Assembly (NCBI RefSeq): GCF_000220565.1
Contig: NZ_AFPM01000170.1
Coordinates: 1 to 58,109, forward strand
DNA from: Oceanicola sp. S124
GTDB taxonomy: Bacteria > Pseudomonadota > Alphaproteobacteria > Rhodobacterales > Rhodobacteraceae
Direction of reading: 5' to 3'
DNA length: 58,109 nt
The notes beneath the pieces are model-generated. The model was given only the letters and a program-made list of their open reading frames with translations, was not told the DNA's origin and did no database searches. Shown in pieces: positions 29,301 to 38,166 of the stretch. Positions within the stretch are counted from its first letter, which is position 1; each line of letters begins with the position of its first letter. The translations under genes were made by a program, and so were the position numbers.

Positions 29301-30062
29301 TCAGCGGCGCGCCGCCAGCACCTCTTCGATGGCCCCGCCGATCAGCGCCAGGCACTCCGGCGTGGAAAAGCGGTGGTCGGCACCCTTGACCAGCCGCAGG
29401 TGGATATCCTCGCCCGTGGCGCGCTCGAGCAGGCGCATCGCCACCGACAGCTGCACGTCGACATCTGCCGTGCCATGCAGGAAGCGCACCGGGAAGGGCA
29501 GCGGCACCGGATCGCGCAGCAGCAGATGGTTGCGCCCGTCCTCGATCAGCCGCTTGGTGATCACGTAGGGTTCGCCGTATTCCGACGGCAGGGCGACCTG
29601 TTCGACCATCTCCAGCGCCAGCCGTTGCGCCTCGGTGAAACCGGCCCACATGCTGTCTTCGGTGAAGTCCGGCGCGGCCGCGATGGTGACCAGCCCGGCG
29701 AGACGTTCCGGCATCCGGCGGCTCATCAGCAGCGAGATCCAGCCGCCCATGGAGGACCCGACCAGGATCAGCGGGCCCGAGGTGACCTCGGACAGGATGA
29801 ACTCGGCATCCTCGGCCCAGTCGCCGATACAGCCGTCGGTGAAGGCTTCGGAGCTCTCGCCGTGCCCGGAGTAGTCGAAGCGCAGGAACCCGAGGCCCTG
29901 CGCTGCGCACCAGTCTTCGAGGAACACCGCCTTGGTACCGCCCATGTCGGACTTGAATCCCCCGAGGAAGACCACGGTCGGGCGGCCATCGCCCGCCCCG
30001 TCGCTCAGGTGATAGGCCAGCGTCCGGCCCTGCGGCGTGGCGATGCGGCTTGCTTCGGTCAT
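29301..30062 (-). CDS. Alpha/beta hydrolase
   Basis: A 253-residue cytoplasmic hydrolase from ATG 30062. The oxyanion region 'TVVFLGGFKSDMGGTKA', nucleophile elbow 'LVGSSMGGWISLLM' (Ser about residue 104), an acid in 'FLHGTADVDVQL' and the histidine in 'KGADHRFSTPE' form a complete triad. The closest resemblance I recognise is to palmitoyl-protein thioesterase-like or dienelactone hydrolase-like esterases (ABHD10-like). The substrate is unknown. It converges with pcs and shares direction with the next MFS gene. Confidence 0.85.
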   Translation of the reverse strand: MTEASRIATPQGRTLAYHLSDGAGDGRPTVVFLGGFKSDMGGTKAVFLEDWCAAQGLGFLRFDYSGHGESSEAFTDGCIGDWAEDAEFILSEVTSGPLILVGSSMGGWISLLMSRRMPERLAGLVTIAAAPDFTEDSMWAGFTEAQRLALEMVEQVALPSEYGEPYVITKRLIEDGRNHLLLRDPVPLPFPVRFLHGTADVDVQLSVAMRLLERATGEDIHLRLVKGADHRFSTPECLALIGGAIEEVLAARR

Positions 30063-30119
30063 CTGCGGCTCCCCTCGTTTCGGGGGAATGATTGGCATGG
30101 GCCGCAGCCGAGGGCAATA

Positions 30120-31376
30120 TCAGCCACGCTCGACCTCCCGCAGGGTCAGCGCCAGCGCCCCGCCAAAGGCCGAGACCACCGCGAAGCCCGCCAGTGCCCA
30201 GGCCGCCGAGAGGGTCGAGACCGCCCCGCCGAAGAGCCCGGCCAGCAACAGGATCGAGCCGATCATCGTATTGGCGACGGCGGCATAGCGGCCCCGGGCG
30301 TCCTCGGGGGCCAGGTCGACAAGGTAGGTCGAACGCGCCTGCCGCACGCCGTGATAGGCCACCATCAGCAGGAACAGCACCGCCGGTCCGGCCCAGACGG
30401 CCCGCGCCAGCCCCGCCCAGAGCAGCCACAGCATCAGCGCCATGGACGCCGCCCCGGCAAAGCCCGCCGCCGAAAGCACCCTGCGCGACGAGCGGTCGGC
30501 CAGCCGGCCCCAGACATAGGAAGACAGGAAAGAGGCCAGCGCCGAGGCCAGCAGCAGCGCCCCGAGCTGTCCCAGCAGCCCCTCGCCGCCCTGTTGCGAG
30601 AGCAGCACGATATAGGGCGGCGCCAGTGCCGTCGGCACCAGCAGCCCGCGCACGGCGATGAAACGGCGCAGGTCGGCGTCCTCGCGCAGGGTGGCGCGCA
30701 GGGGAGGCAGGCCGGAGCTGTCCTCGACCTCGCTGGCCGGTTCCTTCAGCGTCGAGAACAGCGCCCCGGCCGCCAGCCAGAGCAAGCCCGCCAGCGCCAC
30801 GGCGGCCACCACCGCGCCCCGGTCCTGCAACAGGCCCGAGAGCAGCAGCAGCGCGAAGGTGACAACCGCGACCGAGGCCAGCGACGAGGCGGTGCCGGTG
30901 ACCGCCCCGCGACGTGTTTTGGCGATGGTCTTGCCCTGCACCTCCTTGAACGAGACCGAACAGGCGGCCCGCGCCAGCGCCAGCACCGCGAGCGCGGCAC
31001 AGATCGCCAGCCCCGCCAGCCAGCCCTCAAGCAGCATCCCCGAGGCGGCGATGACCAGCGCGGCCAGGCCCTGCAGTGCCGCACCCGCCGCCCACATCCA
31101 CTTGCGCCGGGTCAGGGTTTCCAGCTTCGAGGCCAGCAGGATCTGCGGCAGCAGCGCCCCGGCCTCGCGGATCGGGACAAGGGCAGTGACAAAGGCCGCG
31201 GGCGCACCGAGGGCGTTCAGCAACCAGGACAGCACCAGCTTGGGATCGATCAGCCCGTCGCTGATCTTGGTCATCGACAGGGCCGCGATCTCTCGCAGCC
31301 CGTTCCGGCCCTCGCGCCGGTCCGGCGCCTCGTCCTCGGCCCCGGAAATCTGCGCGAATAGCTCTTGTTCGGTCAT
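30120..31376 (-). CDS. MFS transporter
   Basis: A 418-residue, about 12-helix inner-membrane protein from ATG 31376 ('MTEQELFAQISGAEDEAPDRREGRNGLREIAALSMTKISDGLIDPK'). The second half has 'LSSYVWGRLADRSSRRVL', the MFS loop motif G-x-L-a-D-R-x-S-R-R, and 'VAYHGVRQARSTYLVDLAPEDARGRYAAVANTMIG'. The long charged N-terminus is unusual. The substrate cannot be told. It is divergent from thrS and upstream of the hydrolase gene, with which it may be co-transcribed. Confidence 0.83.
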   Translation of the reverse strand: MTEQELFAQISGAEDEAPDRREGRNGLREIAALSMTKISDGLIDPKLVLSWLLNALGAPAAFVTALVPIREAGALLPQILLASKLETLTRRKWMWAAGAALQGLAALVIAASGMLLEGWLAGLAICAALAVLALARAACSVSFKEVQGKTIAKTRRGAVTGTASSLASVAVVTFALLLLSGLLQDRGAVVAAVALAGLLWLAAGALFSTLKEPASEVEDSSGLPPLRATLREDADLRRFIAVRGLLVPTALAPPYIVLLSQQGGEGLLGQLGALLLASALASFLSSYVWGRLADRSSRRVLSAAGFAGAASMALMLWLLWAGLARAVWAGPAVLFLLMVAYHGVRQARSTYLVDLAPEDARGRYAAVANTMIGSILLLAGLFGGAVSTLSAAWALAGFAVVSAFGGALALTLREVERG

Positions 31377-31549
31377 GACTGGCCCTTCCGTTGGTCGGGA
31401 ACCCAACGTGGCAGGGCTGCATCCGGTTCACCGCTTTCGCTGCCCCGCCCCGACCGGTCTTGACCCCGCCCGCGCGCCGCGTCACAAGAGCCGCACCATA
31501 ACCCGCAACCGGGCGTTCCGTGGGCGCCAAACTGACGAGGAGGACTTGC

Positions 31550-33496
31550 ATGTCCCAGATCTCCCTCACCTTTCCCGATGGCAATGCGCGCGACTACGAT
31601 GCAGGTGTGACCCCTGCCGAGGTCGCCGCCGGCATTTCCACCTCGCTGGCCAAGAAGGCCATTTCCGCCACCGTCAACGGCCAGCACTGGGATCTGCAGT
31701 GGCCGATCCAGGCCGATTCCAGCATCGCCATCCACACGATGAAGGACGAGGTGCAGGCCAATGAGCTGGTGCGCCACGACCTCGCGCATATCATGGCCCG
31801 CGCCGTGCAGGAGATCTGGCCCGACGTGAAGGTCACCATCGGCCCGGTGATCAAGGACGGCTGGTATTACGATTTCGACCGCGCCGAGCCCTTCACCCCG
31901 GAAGATCTGGGCGAGATCGAGAAGAAGATGAAGGAAATCATCAACCTTCGCGATCCGGTCAAGACCGAGGTCTGGGACCGTGACGTGGCGATCAAGTACT
32001 ACGAGGACCGCGGCGAACCCTACAAGGTCGAGCTGATCGAGAGCATCCCCGGTGACGAGCCGCTGCGCATGTACTGGCACGGCGACTGGCAGGACCTGTG
32101 CCGGGGCCCGCACCTGCAGCACACCGGCCAGGTGCCCGCCGATGCCTTCAAGCTGATGTCGGTCGCCGGGGCCTACTGGCGCGGCGACAGCTCGCGCCCG
32201 ATGCTGCAACGGATCTACGGCGTCGCCTTCACAGGCAAGGAGAAGCTGAAGGCCCACCTCACCATGCTGGAGGAGGCCGCCAAGCGCGACCACCGCAAGC
32301 TGGGCCGCGAGATGGAGCTGTTCCACATGCAGGAAGAGGCCCCCGGGCAAGTCTTCTGGCATCCGAACGGCTGGACCATCTACACCCAGCTGCAGGACTA
32401 CATGCGCCGCAAGCAGCGCCAGGGTGGCTATGTCGAGGTGAACACCCCGCAGGTGGTGAACCGCAAGCTCTGGGAGGCCTCGGGCCACTGGGGCAACTAC
32501 CAGGAAAACATGTTCATCGTCGAAGTGGACGAGGAACACGCGCGCGAGAAGACCATCAACGCGCTGAAGCCGATGAACTGCCCCTGCCACGTGCAGGTGT
32601 TCAACCGCGGCCTGAAGAGCTATCGCGACCTGCCGCTGCGCATGGCCGAGTTCGGCAGCTGCAACCGCTACGAACCCTCGGGCGCTCTGCATGGCATCAT
32701 GCGGGTGCGTGGTTTCACCCAGGATGACGCGCATATCTTCTGCACCGAAGAGCAGATCGAGGCCGAGACGAAGACCTTCATCGCCTTCCTCGCGGATATC
32801 TACGCCGACCTGGGCTTCGAGGGCTGGACGATCAAGCTGTCCACCCGCCCCGAGAAGCGCGTCGGCACCGAGGAAAGCTGGGATCGCGTCGAAGCGGCGC
32901 TTGGCAATGCCTGCAAGGCCGCCGGCTACGACTACGAGATCCAGGAGGGCGAAGGCGCCTTCTACGGTCCGAAGCTGGAATTCACCCTGACCGATGCCAT
33001 CGGGCGGGAGTGGCAGTGCGGCACGCTGCAGGTCGACCCGAACCTTCCCGAGCGTCTGGGCGCCAGCTACATCGGCCAGGATGGCGAGAAGCACATGCCG
33101 ATCATGCTGCACCGCGCCGTGCTGGGCAGCTTCGAGCGCTTCATCGGCATCCTGATCGAGAACTCGGAAGGCAAGCTGCCGATCTGGCTGGCCCCGCGTC
33201 AGGTGGTCGTCGCGGCCATCGTCTCGGATGCGGATGCCTACTGCCTCGAGGTTGTCGAGGCGCTGCGCGCCCGTGGCGTGCGTGCCGAGGCCGACCTGCG
33301 CAACGAGAAGATCAACTACAAGGTCCGCGAACACTCTGTCGGCAAGGTCCCCTATATCCTCGCCTGCGGCATGAAGGAGGTCGAGGAACGCACCGTCTCG
33401 ACCCGCCGCCTCGGCGAGAAGCAGACCAAGACGCAGACCCTGGACGAGATCGTCGATCAGCTGGCCCGCGAGGCCCTGGCGCCGGATCAGCTGTAA
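31550..33496 (+). CDS. thrS: Threonyl-tRNA synthetase
   Basis: A 648-residue class II synthetase from ATG 31550, with GAGGAGGA upstream. The order is a TGS domain ('[34 protein letters not shown]'), the editing domain with '[16 protein letters not shown]', the catalytic core with the zinc cysteine in '[10 protein letters not shown]', motif 2 '[31 protein letters not shown]', motif 3 '[14 protein letters not shown]', and the anticodon-binding domain ending 'REALAPDQL'. The terminator follows directly. Confidence 0.98.
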   Translation: MSQISLTFPDGNARDYDAGVTPAEVAAGISTSLAKKAISATVNGQHWDLQWPIQADSSIAIHTMKDEVQANELVRHDLAHIMARAVQEIWPDVKVTIGPVIKDGWYYDFDRAEPFTPEDLGEIEKKMKEIINLRDPVKTEVWDRDVAIKYYEDRGEPYKVELIESIPGDEPLRMYWHGDWQDLCRGPHLQHTGQVPADAFKLMSVAGAYWRGDSSRPMLQRIYGVAFTGKEKLKAHLTMLEEAAKRDHRKLGREMELFHMQEEAPGQVFWHPNGWTIYTQLQDYMRRKQRQGGYVEVNTPQVVNRKLWEASGHWGNYQENMFIVEVDEEHAREKTINALKPMNCPCHVQVFNRGLKSYRDLPLRMAEFGSCNRYEPSGALHGIMRVRGFTQDDAHIFCTEEQIEAETKTFIAFLADIYADLGFEGWTIKLSTRPEKRVGTEESWDRVEAALGNACKAAGYDYEIQEGEGAFYGPKLEFTLTDAIGREWQCGTLQVDPNLPERLGASYIGQDGEKHMPIMLHRAVLGSFERFIGILIENSEGKLPIWLAPRQVVVAAIVSDADAYCLEVVEALRARGVRAEADLRNEKINYKVREHSVGKVPYILACGMKEVEERTVSTRRLGEKQTKTQTLDEIVDQLAREALAPDQL

Positions 33497-33514
33497 GGCC
33501 AGGCAGCACCGAAG

Positions 33515-33545
33515 AAAGGGCGTCCCTCGGGGCGCCCTTTTGCTT
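33515..33545 (+). terminator. Intrinsic terminator of thrS
   Basis: AAAGGGCG/CGCCCTTT (33515-33522 and 33533-33540), with further pairing CCC/GGG inside, is followed by TTGCTTT. It begins 18 bases after the thrS stop. Confidence 0.85.
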
Positions 33546-33855
33546 TGCCCCTGCCGATTGGTTGCCCAGTGGTTGCCCGGTGCGCCCCACCTGGCTGCCT
33601 GCAATTTCGCAGGCATGCCGGTGCGGTGGCGACGATTGCCCGAAGAGGGCACCGGATCCAGACAGGGCAGGCCTGAGATAGAATTGCAGGGTGGTGTCTC
33701 CTGAACCCGCCGCGGCGCGGGGTCGTCTCCGTCTCGGCCTCCATCCCCCAGCGATCGCGCGGGGGAGCGGACAACGTTCCGGTCCCTTCCGATCCCTGGC
33801 CTGCCAGGGTCGCCACGGAGGCCAGAAAGGGTCCGATATCCTGTAAATTCAGGCC
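33546..33855. other. Intergenic stretch before a decayed SMR gene
   Basis: No gene is seen. Small dyads are present: GCCTGC/GCAGGC (33597-33602 and 33609-33614) and TCCCCC/GGGGGA around 33745-33770. I looked for a guanidine riboswitch, because SMR genes often have one, and found no match to its conserved core. Confidence 0.4.
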
Positions 33856-34180
33856 GCAGCCTATCTCGCCCCCGGTGGAGCAATCATCCTGGAGGTCATC
33901 GGATCCGGCTCCCTGCAGAAGAGCGAGCAGGTCACCAGGCTGGTGCCGACGGCGCTCACAGTGGCGCTCTACGCCCTGTCCTTCTGCCTGCTGCCCCATG
34001 TGCTGAAGGTGCTGCCGCTTGGCATCGCCCAGGCGATCTGGGGCGGGCTGGGCATTGTCCTGACCTCTCTGGTCAGCGTCTTCGTCTTCCGGCAGAGCCT
34101 CGACGCGATGGCGCTGCTCGGCATCGGGCGGATCGTCAGCGGTGTGCTGGTGATCAACCTCTTCTCGGGCTCCCCGCACC
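33856..34180 (+). pseudogene. Remnant of a small multidrug resistance (SMR) exporter
   Basis: The frame reads 'AYLAPGGAIILEVIGSGSLQ...RLVPTALTVALYALSFCLLPHVLKVLPLGIAQAIWGGLGIVLTSLVSVFVFRQSLDAMALLGIGRIVSGVLVINLFS', clearly the four-helix SMR fold with the essential Glu in 'LEVIG'. No ATG, GTG or TTG lies at the expected start: the first expected codon is GCA, and TAA sits three codons further upstream. The frame has lost its stop and runs on antisense to the next gene. Conserved positions have also changed (Gln in place of Tyr in 'GIAYAIW'). It is a decayed gene rather than a sequencing slip. Confidence 0.75.
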
Positions 34181-34189
34181 AGGCGGGGC

Positions 34190-34618
34190 TCAGCCCGGTG
34201 CCGGGGCGTCGTCGCGGCCCGGCTCGTCGGGCTGGCTCGAGAAGAGGGCCAGCTTGTTGCCCTGCGGGTCGCGCAGGTAACAGACGTAGAAGCGCGGCCC
34301 GTAGGCGGCGCGAAAGCCGGGGGCGCCCTCATCGGTGCCCCCGGCCGCCAGTGCCGCCGCATGCAGCTGGCGCACCTGCGCCTGCGAGGTGGCCTCGAAG
34401 GCGACCATGGCACCATTGCCCGCCGAGGCCGGACCGCCGTCGAAGGTCGGCTTGACGTAGAAATCCGGAGGGGCCGGGATGCCCGGCGGCACGGGCAGCA
34501 CATAGCTCAGCCCCTCGGGGCCCAGTGTCAGCCCGTAGCCCAGGGCAGGCAGCAGCGCGTCGTAGAAGCGTCTGGCCTTGCCGATGTCATCGGCGCCGAC
34601 GGTGACATAGGAGATCAT
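34190..34618 (-). CDS. VOC (glyoxalase/dioxygenase superfamily) protein
   Basis: A 142-residue protein from ATG 34618 ('MISYVTVGADDIGKARRFYDALLPALGYG'), the standard first beta-alpha-beta unit of the VOC fold. The second unit is 'GAMVAFEATSQAQVRQLHAAALAAGGTDEGAPGF...FYVCYLRDPQGNKLALFS'. The usual first-strand metal His is replaced by Val or Thr, so catalysis of the glyoxalase I type is doubtful. The substrate is unknown. Confidence 0.83.
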   Translation of the reverse strand: MISYVTVGADDIGKARRFYDALLPALGYGLTLGPEGLSYVLPVPPGIPAPPDFYVKPTFDGGPASAGNGAMVAFEATSQAQVRQLHAAALAAGGTDEGAPGFRAAYGPRFYVCYLRDPQGNKLALFSSQPDEPGRDDAPAPG

Positions 34619-34676
34619 GCCGGCCCTGGCCCTTCCTCTGCTGCGCGCCGCGCAAGACGCGGCGGCACGGGCCCGC

Positions 34677-35321
34677 CTACCAGCGCAACCATCGACGCCC
34701 CGCCACCGCCCCAAGGCCGGTGGCAATGCCCACGCCGGCCGAATACCAGACCGCGTAGAACAGCGGGCTGTCCTCGATGCAGAAGGTCGAATAGATCGCC
34801 GTCGCCAGCCCTGCCGCGACCAGCCCCGCCAGCGCGCCGCAGCGGGCCGGGCGCACCGGGGCTCCGCGTCGCAGGGCAGCAAGCAGGCCCGCCAGGATGG
34901 GCAGTGACAACAGGGTGATCGCAGGCAGGCAGACCGGGATCGAATGCCCGAGGAAGAGGCGCAGGCGATCTGCCGGCGCCGTGGTCAGCAGGGCCAGCAG
35001 GAACAGACCGGCCACCGCCAGCGGAACGGCCCAGATCAGCGTGCCGGGCAGGCCGAAGCGCGCCCCCGGGCGGGCGTCGCGCAGCACCAGTGGCAGCGCC
35101 AGCGCCGCCAGCAGCAGTGGCAACAGGGTCTTGGCCAGCACCATCGGTCGGGCCAGCGCCGCCAAAAGGTCGGGCCGCGGTCCGAGCACCAGCGTGAAGG
35201 CCAGCGCGGTGACCAGCAGCCCCAGCACCAGGAACCCCGGCAGGCGGCTCTCGACCCGGGGGACCGGAGCGCTTGCGACGGGATCCGCCGCCAGTGCGGA
35301 AATCAGGTCTTCGGTCTTCAT
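34677..35321 (-). CDS. nrsF: NrsF-type membrane anti-sigma factor (DUF1109)
   Basis: A 214-residue protein with a short cytoplasmic N-terminus ('[25 protein letters not shown]') and six membrane helices, the DUF1109/NrsF architecture. Cysteines are at 131 ('SIPVCLPA'), 161 and 181 ('STFCIED'). I recall that in Caulobacter NrsF two conserved cysteines at 131 and 181 are needed for the response to heavy metals; numbering and context agree here. It binds the ECF sigma encoded just upstream, with which it overlaps by four bases, and would release it under metal stress. Followed by the VOC gene. Confidence 0.87.
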   Translation of the reverse strand: MKTEDLISALAADPVASAPVPRVESRLPGFLVLGLLVTALAFTLVLGPRPDLLAALARPMVLAKTLLPLLLAALALPLVLRDARPGARFGLPGTLIWAVPLAVAGLFLLALLTTAPADRLRLFLGHSIPVCLPAITLLSLPILAGLLAALRRGAPVRPARCGALAGLVAAGLATAIYSTFCIEDSPLFYAVWYSAGVGIATGLGAVAGRRWLRW

Positions 35322-35971
35322 CGTCGTCGTCCTACTGTCGTTGCCGCCTCTTGGCCGTCCCGTTCCTGTCCTGCGGCCTCGTCCTGCCGCGCCCTCCCGT
35401 CCGGGGGATCCCCCCCTGCCGCGTCGTCGCCACCGGCCAGCGCCTTCAGTTGCCGCATCGCGCGGTGATAGGCCACCCGCACCGCGCCCTCGCTCATCCC
35501 GAGACGGGCGCCGACCTCTCCGGCGCTTTCGCCCTCGATCCCGACGGCGCGGACGATGCCCGCCGCGCGGGGCTCGATCCGGCCCAGAAGCCGGCCCAGG
35601 TCGCGCGCCGCGGTGACCTCGCCCTGGGCCTCGTCGGGCAGCACCTCGGCAAGGTCGTCGATCTGCACCTCGCCGCCGCCGCCCCGCGCCCGCCGCCTGC
35701 GCGCCGCGTCGGCGCATTTGTAGCGGGCAATGGCATAGAGCCACGGGGTGACCGGGTCGCCCTCGCGCCAGGTGTGGCGCTTGGCGTGGATCGCCATCAA
35801 CGCTTCCTGCACCACGTCCTCGACCTCTTCGGCCGAGCCGCCGGCCAGCCGCGCCCGTGCGATATTGCGCAGCACCGGCAGGGCCTCGGTCAGGAAACGC
35901 GCATAGGCGACCCCGTCACCGGCGTTGCCCCGGCGCAGAAGATCCCCCCAGAGCGCGTTACGGTCGTTCAT
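35318..35971 (-). CDS. sigF: ECF RNA polymerase sigma factor, SigF-like
   Basis: A 217-residue group IV sigma factor. Region 2 is '[45 protein letters not shown]'; region 4 is '[43 protein letters not shown]', a clear helix-turn-helix. A charged tail of about 35 residues follows. Pairing with an NrsF anti-sigma and divergence from a bufferin operon match the Caulobacter SigF locus. Its own promoter (GTAACG-N16-CGAA) places the likely transcript start only 5-7 bases before ATG 35971, so the mRNA from this promoter would be almost leaderless even though GGGAGAGGGG lies before the ATG in the DNA. Confidence 0.9.
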   Translation of the reverse strand: MNDRNALWGDLLRRGNAGDGVAYARFLTEALPVLRNIARARLAGGSAEEVEDVVQEALMAIHAKRHTWREGDPVTPWLYAIARYKCADAARRRRARGGGGEVQIDDLAEVLPDEAQGEVTAARDLGRLLGRIEPRAAGIVRAVGIEGESAGEVGARLGMSEGAVRVAYHRAMRQLKALAGGDDAAGGDPPDGRARQDEAAGQERDGQEAATTVGRRR

Positions 35972-35982
35972 TCCCCTCTCCC

Positions 35983-36009
35983 TTCGCGGGCGGTCTGCCA
36001 AACGTTACA
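35983..36009 (-). promoter_or_regulatory. SigF-type promoter of sigF-nrsF (autoregulation)
   Basis: On the minus strand TGTAACG (36009-36003), a 16-base spacer (36002-35987) and CGAA (35986-35983). This is the same motif with the same spacing as the divergent bufA promoter at 36055, and is close to GTAACC-N16-CGAA reported for Caulobacter SigF. Confidence 0.75.
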
Positions 36010-36054
36010 GCCAGCCGGCAATTTTCCGCAATCTCTTCACTCGTTCGTGAGGCC

Positions 36055-36081
36055 TGTAACGCAGGCGCCCGGCGCCGCGAA
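36055..36081 (+). promoter_or_regulatory. SigF-type promoter of the bufferin operon
   Basis: TGTAACG (36055-36061), a 16-base spacer and CGAA (36078-36081). Transcription would start near 36088, about 50 bases before bufA, whose ribosome site AAGGGAGAG precedes ATG 36139. The sequence is identical in its key positions to the sigF promoter 50 bases away on the other strand. Confidence 0.78.
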
Positions 36082-36138
36082 TGGCAAGGCACGGACGCCA
36101 CGATGGCGTGCCGATCGGAACATGCAAGGGAGAGACCC

Positions 36139-36453
36139 ATGTCCACCATCCTCAAGACCGCCGCCGTTGCCGGTGCCTTCGCTGCCGCCCTGACCGCCCA
36201 TGCCACCACCGCCGTCGCGGACGAGATGGCCAAGGAGAAGTGCTTCGGCGTGTCCATGGCCGGCGAGAACGACTGCGCCGCCGGCCCCGGCACCACCTGC
36301 GCCGGCACCTCGAAGGTCGACTACCAGGGCAATGCCTGGACCCTCGTCGACGCTGGCAAGTGCACCATGATCGAGCTGCCCGCCATGGCCGACGGCACCC
36401 CCCGCATGGGCGCGCTGGAAGCCCTGGACCGCGACCTGCCGATGGAGGGCTGA
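36139..36453 (+). CDS. bufA1: Bufferin precursor BufA1 (DUF2282 family)
   Basis: A 104-residue secreted peptide. The signal peptide ends near residue 27 ('[14 protein letters not shown]'). The mature part has four cysteines, C35 ('EKCFG'), C46 ('NDCAAG'), C54 ('TTCAG') and C75 ('GKCTM'), spaced as in DUF2282 proteins, with the conserved '[10 protein letters not shown]'. In Caulobacter and other proteobacteria such precursors are modified on cysteine by a DUF692 enzyme to thiooxazole-containing bufferins that bind copper in the periplasm. The full partner set follows in the operon. Assignment to subtype 1 rests on the DUF2282 pattern. Confidence 0.88.
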   Translation: MSTILKTAAVAGAFAAALTAHATTAVADEMAKEKCFGVSMAGENDCAAGPGTTCAGTSKVDYQGNAWTLVDAGKCTMIELPAMADGTPRMGALEALDRDLPMEG

Positions 36454-36467
36454 GGCCCCGACGTCGC

Positions 36468-36492
36468 GCGCCCCGGGCCGGTCCCGGGGCGC
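36468..36492 (+). promoter_or_regulatory. Strong hairpin between bufA1 and bufB1
   Basis: A perfect 10-base stem GCGCCCCGGG/CCCGGGGCGC (36468-36477 and 36483-36492) with a five-base loop begins 15 bases after the bufA1 stop. There is no U-run, only CCCCTTCC. It may stabilise the bufA1 end of the mRNA or cause partial termination, making more precursor than enzyme. Confidence 0.55.
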
Positions 36493-36562
36493 CCCCTTCC
36501 GGGAGGTTTCCGCAAGCCCCGCGCGGCTTTCGCAAGTCCCCCGAAGCGGAGAGAGAGAGACG

Positions 36563-37414
36563 ATGTTCGACCAGAGCCCCTCGCGCCTGCCCGCCCTGCC
36601 CGGCGTCGGCTTCAAGGCCCGGCACTACGGCGCGATCCTTGAGGATGCCGGCCCCGTCGGCTGGCTGGAGATCCACGCCGAGAACTACATGGGCGACGGT
36701 GGCCGCCCCATTGCCATGCTGCGTCGCCTGGCCGAACGCTTCCCGGTCTCTGTCCATGGGGTCGGCCTGTCCATCGGCGGCGAGGGCGCACTGGATCGCG
36801 CGCACCTCGCCCGGCTGCGCGATCTCTGCGACTGGCTCCAGCCCGCCAGCTTCTCCGAGCACCTCGCCTGGTCGACCCATGACAGCGCCTATTTCAACGA
36901 TCTGCTGCCCCTGCCCTATACCTCCGCGACGCTGGATCGCGTGGTCTCTCACGTCGGTCAGGTGCAGGATGCGCTCGGCCGCCAGATGCTGCTCGAGAAC
37001 CCCTCGTCCTACCTCTCCTTCGACGAAAGCGAGATGACCGAGACCGCCTTCCTGCGCGAGGTGGCCCGGCGCAGCGGCTGCGGGCTGCTGCTGGACGTCA
37101 ACAACGTCTTCGTCTCGGCGGTGAACCTCGGCCTTGATCCGCGCGCCTACGTGCAGGACTTCCCGCTGGAGACGGTGGGCGAGATCCACCTTGGCGGCCA
37201 TGACGAGGACGAGGATGACGCGGGCCGGCCGCTGCTGATCGACAGCCATGGCCGCGAGGTGGCCGATCCGGTCTGGGCGCTGCTGGACGAGGTGCTGACG
37301 CTCTCGGGGCCGAAGCCGCTGCTGATCGAATGGGACAACGACCTGCCCGACTGGCCGGTACTGGCCGCCGAGGCCGCGCGCGCCGGGGCCGCCCTGCAGA
37401 GGGCCGCCGCATGA
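36563..37414 (+). CDS. bufB1: Bufferin-maturation enzyme BufB1 (DUF692, MNIO family)
   Basis: A 283-residue TIM-barrel oxidative enzyme of the multinuclear non-heme iron (MNIO) group. Metal-ligand motifs are visible in order: '[13 protein letters not shown]', '[12 protein letters not shown]', '[11 protein letters not shown]', 'FSEHLAWS', '[10 protein letters not shown]', '[15 protein letters not shown]', 'IHLGGHDED', '[12 protein letters not shown]' and '[14 protein letters not shown]'. It converts cysteines of the precursor to oxidised heterocycles. It follows bufA1 after 109 bases and overlaps bufC1 by four bases. Confidence 0.92.
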   Translation: MFDQSPSRLPALPGVGFKARHYGAILEDAGPVGWLEIHAENYMGDGGRPIAMLRRLAERFPVSVHGVGLSIGGEGALDRAHLARLRDLCDWLQPASFSEHLAWSTHDSAYFNDLLPLPYTSATLDRVVSHVGQVQDALGRQMLLENPSSYLSFDESEMTETAFLREVARRSGCGLLLDVNNVFVSAVNLGLDPRAYVQDFPLETVGEIHLGGHDEDEDDAGRPLLIDSHGREVADPVWALLDEVLTLSGPKPLLIEWDNDLPDWPVLAAEAARAGAALQRAAA

Positions 37415-38166
37415 GCCCCCCGACGCAGGCCGACTTCCGCACCGCGATGCTGCGCCCCGAGGCCCCGGTGCCCGAGGGGCTGGGCAATGGCCATGGCGGC
37501 CCCGCCGGGCGGCGCTTTGCCGTGTATCGCAACAATGTCGCCGTCGGCCTGACCGAGGCGGTGGTCGAGGGCTTCCCGACCCTGCGCGCCCTGCTGGGCG
37601 AGGACAACCTGCGCGCCCTGGCGGCGCCCTTCCTGCGGGCGCATCCGCCAAGCTCGCCGCTGATGTTCCGCTATGGCGCGGCCCTGCCCGGTTTTCTGCG
37701 CAGTTTCCAGCCGCTGGCCCACATGGGCTACCTGCCCGACGTGGCGCGGCTGGATCTGGCGCGTCGCGAAAGCTACCACGCCGCCGATGCCACGCCGCTG
37801 GATCCCGCCCGGCTGGCCGCCATCCCGCCCGCAGACCTGGCTCGCGCTCGCCTCGGGCTGGCCCCTTCGCTGCGGGTGGTCCGCTCGGCCTGGCCGCTCT
37901 GGCAGATCTGGCAACTGGCCCATCACGACGGCCCGCCGCCACGGCCGGTGGCCGAGGACATCCTGATCACGCGGCCCGGTTTCGACCCGACGGCCCATCA
38001 CCTGCCCGCCGGTGGAGCGGGCTTCCTCGACGCTCTCGGCCAGGGACGGAGCGCCGAGGCGGCGTCGGAGGCCGCGCTGGCCGAGGCCCCCGACGCCGAC
38101 CTTCCCGCACTCCTTGGCCTGCTGCTGAAAAGCGGCGCCCTGACCTCGCTGGAGATACCGACATGA
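37411..38166 (+). CDS. bufC1: Bufferin partner protein BufC1 (DUF2063)
   Basis: A 251-residue protein. The N-terminal DUF2063 domain is '[19 protein letters not shown]...[66 protein letters not shown]', and the C-terminal half carries '[21 protein letters not shown]'. In bufferin operons and related MNIO clusters this protein acts as the recognition partner that brings the precursor to BufB. The older label 'putative DNA-binding domain' is not supported by its context. Overlaps both neighbours by four bases. Confidence 0.9.
   Translation: MSPPTQADFRTAMLRPEAPVPEGLGNGHGGPAGRRFAVYRNNVAVGLTEAVVEGFPTLRALLGEDNLRALAAPFLRAHPPSSPLMFRYGAALPGFLRSFQPLAHMGYLPDVARLDLARRESYHAADATPLDPARLAAIPPADLARARLGLAPSLRVVRSAWPLWQIWQLAHHDGPPPRPVAEDILITRPGFDPTAHHLPAGGAGFLDALGQGRSAEAASEAALAEAPDADLPALLGLLLKSGALTSLEIPT

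Noticed and set aside
33546..33855. Guanidine riboswitch before the SMR remnant
   Set aside because: Neither the conserved core of the large guanidine riboswitch nor the paired ACGR-loop hairpins of the small one were seen.
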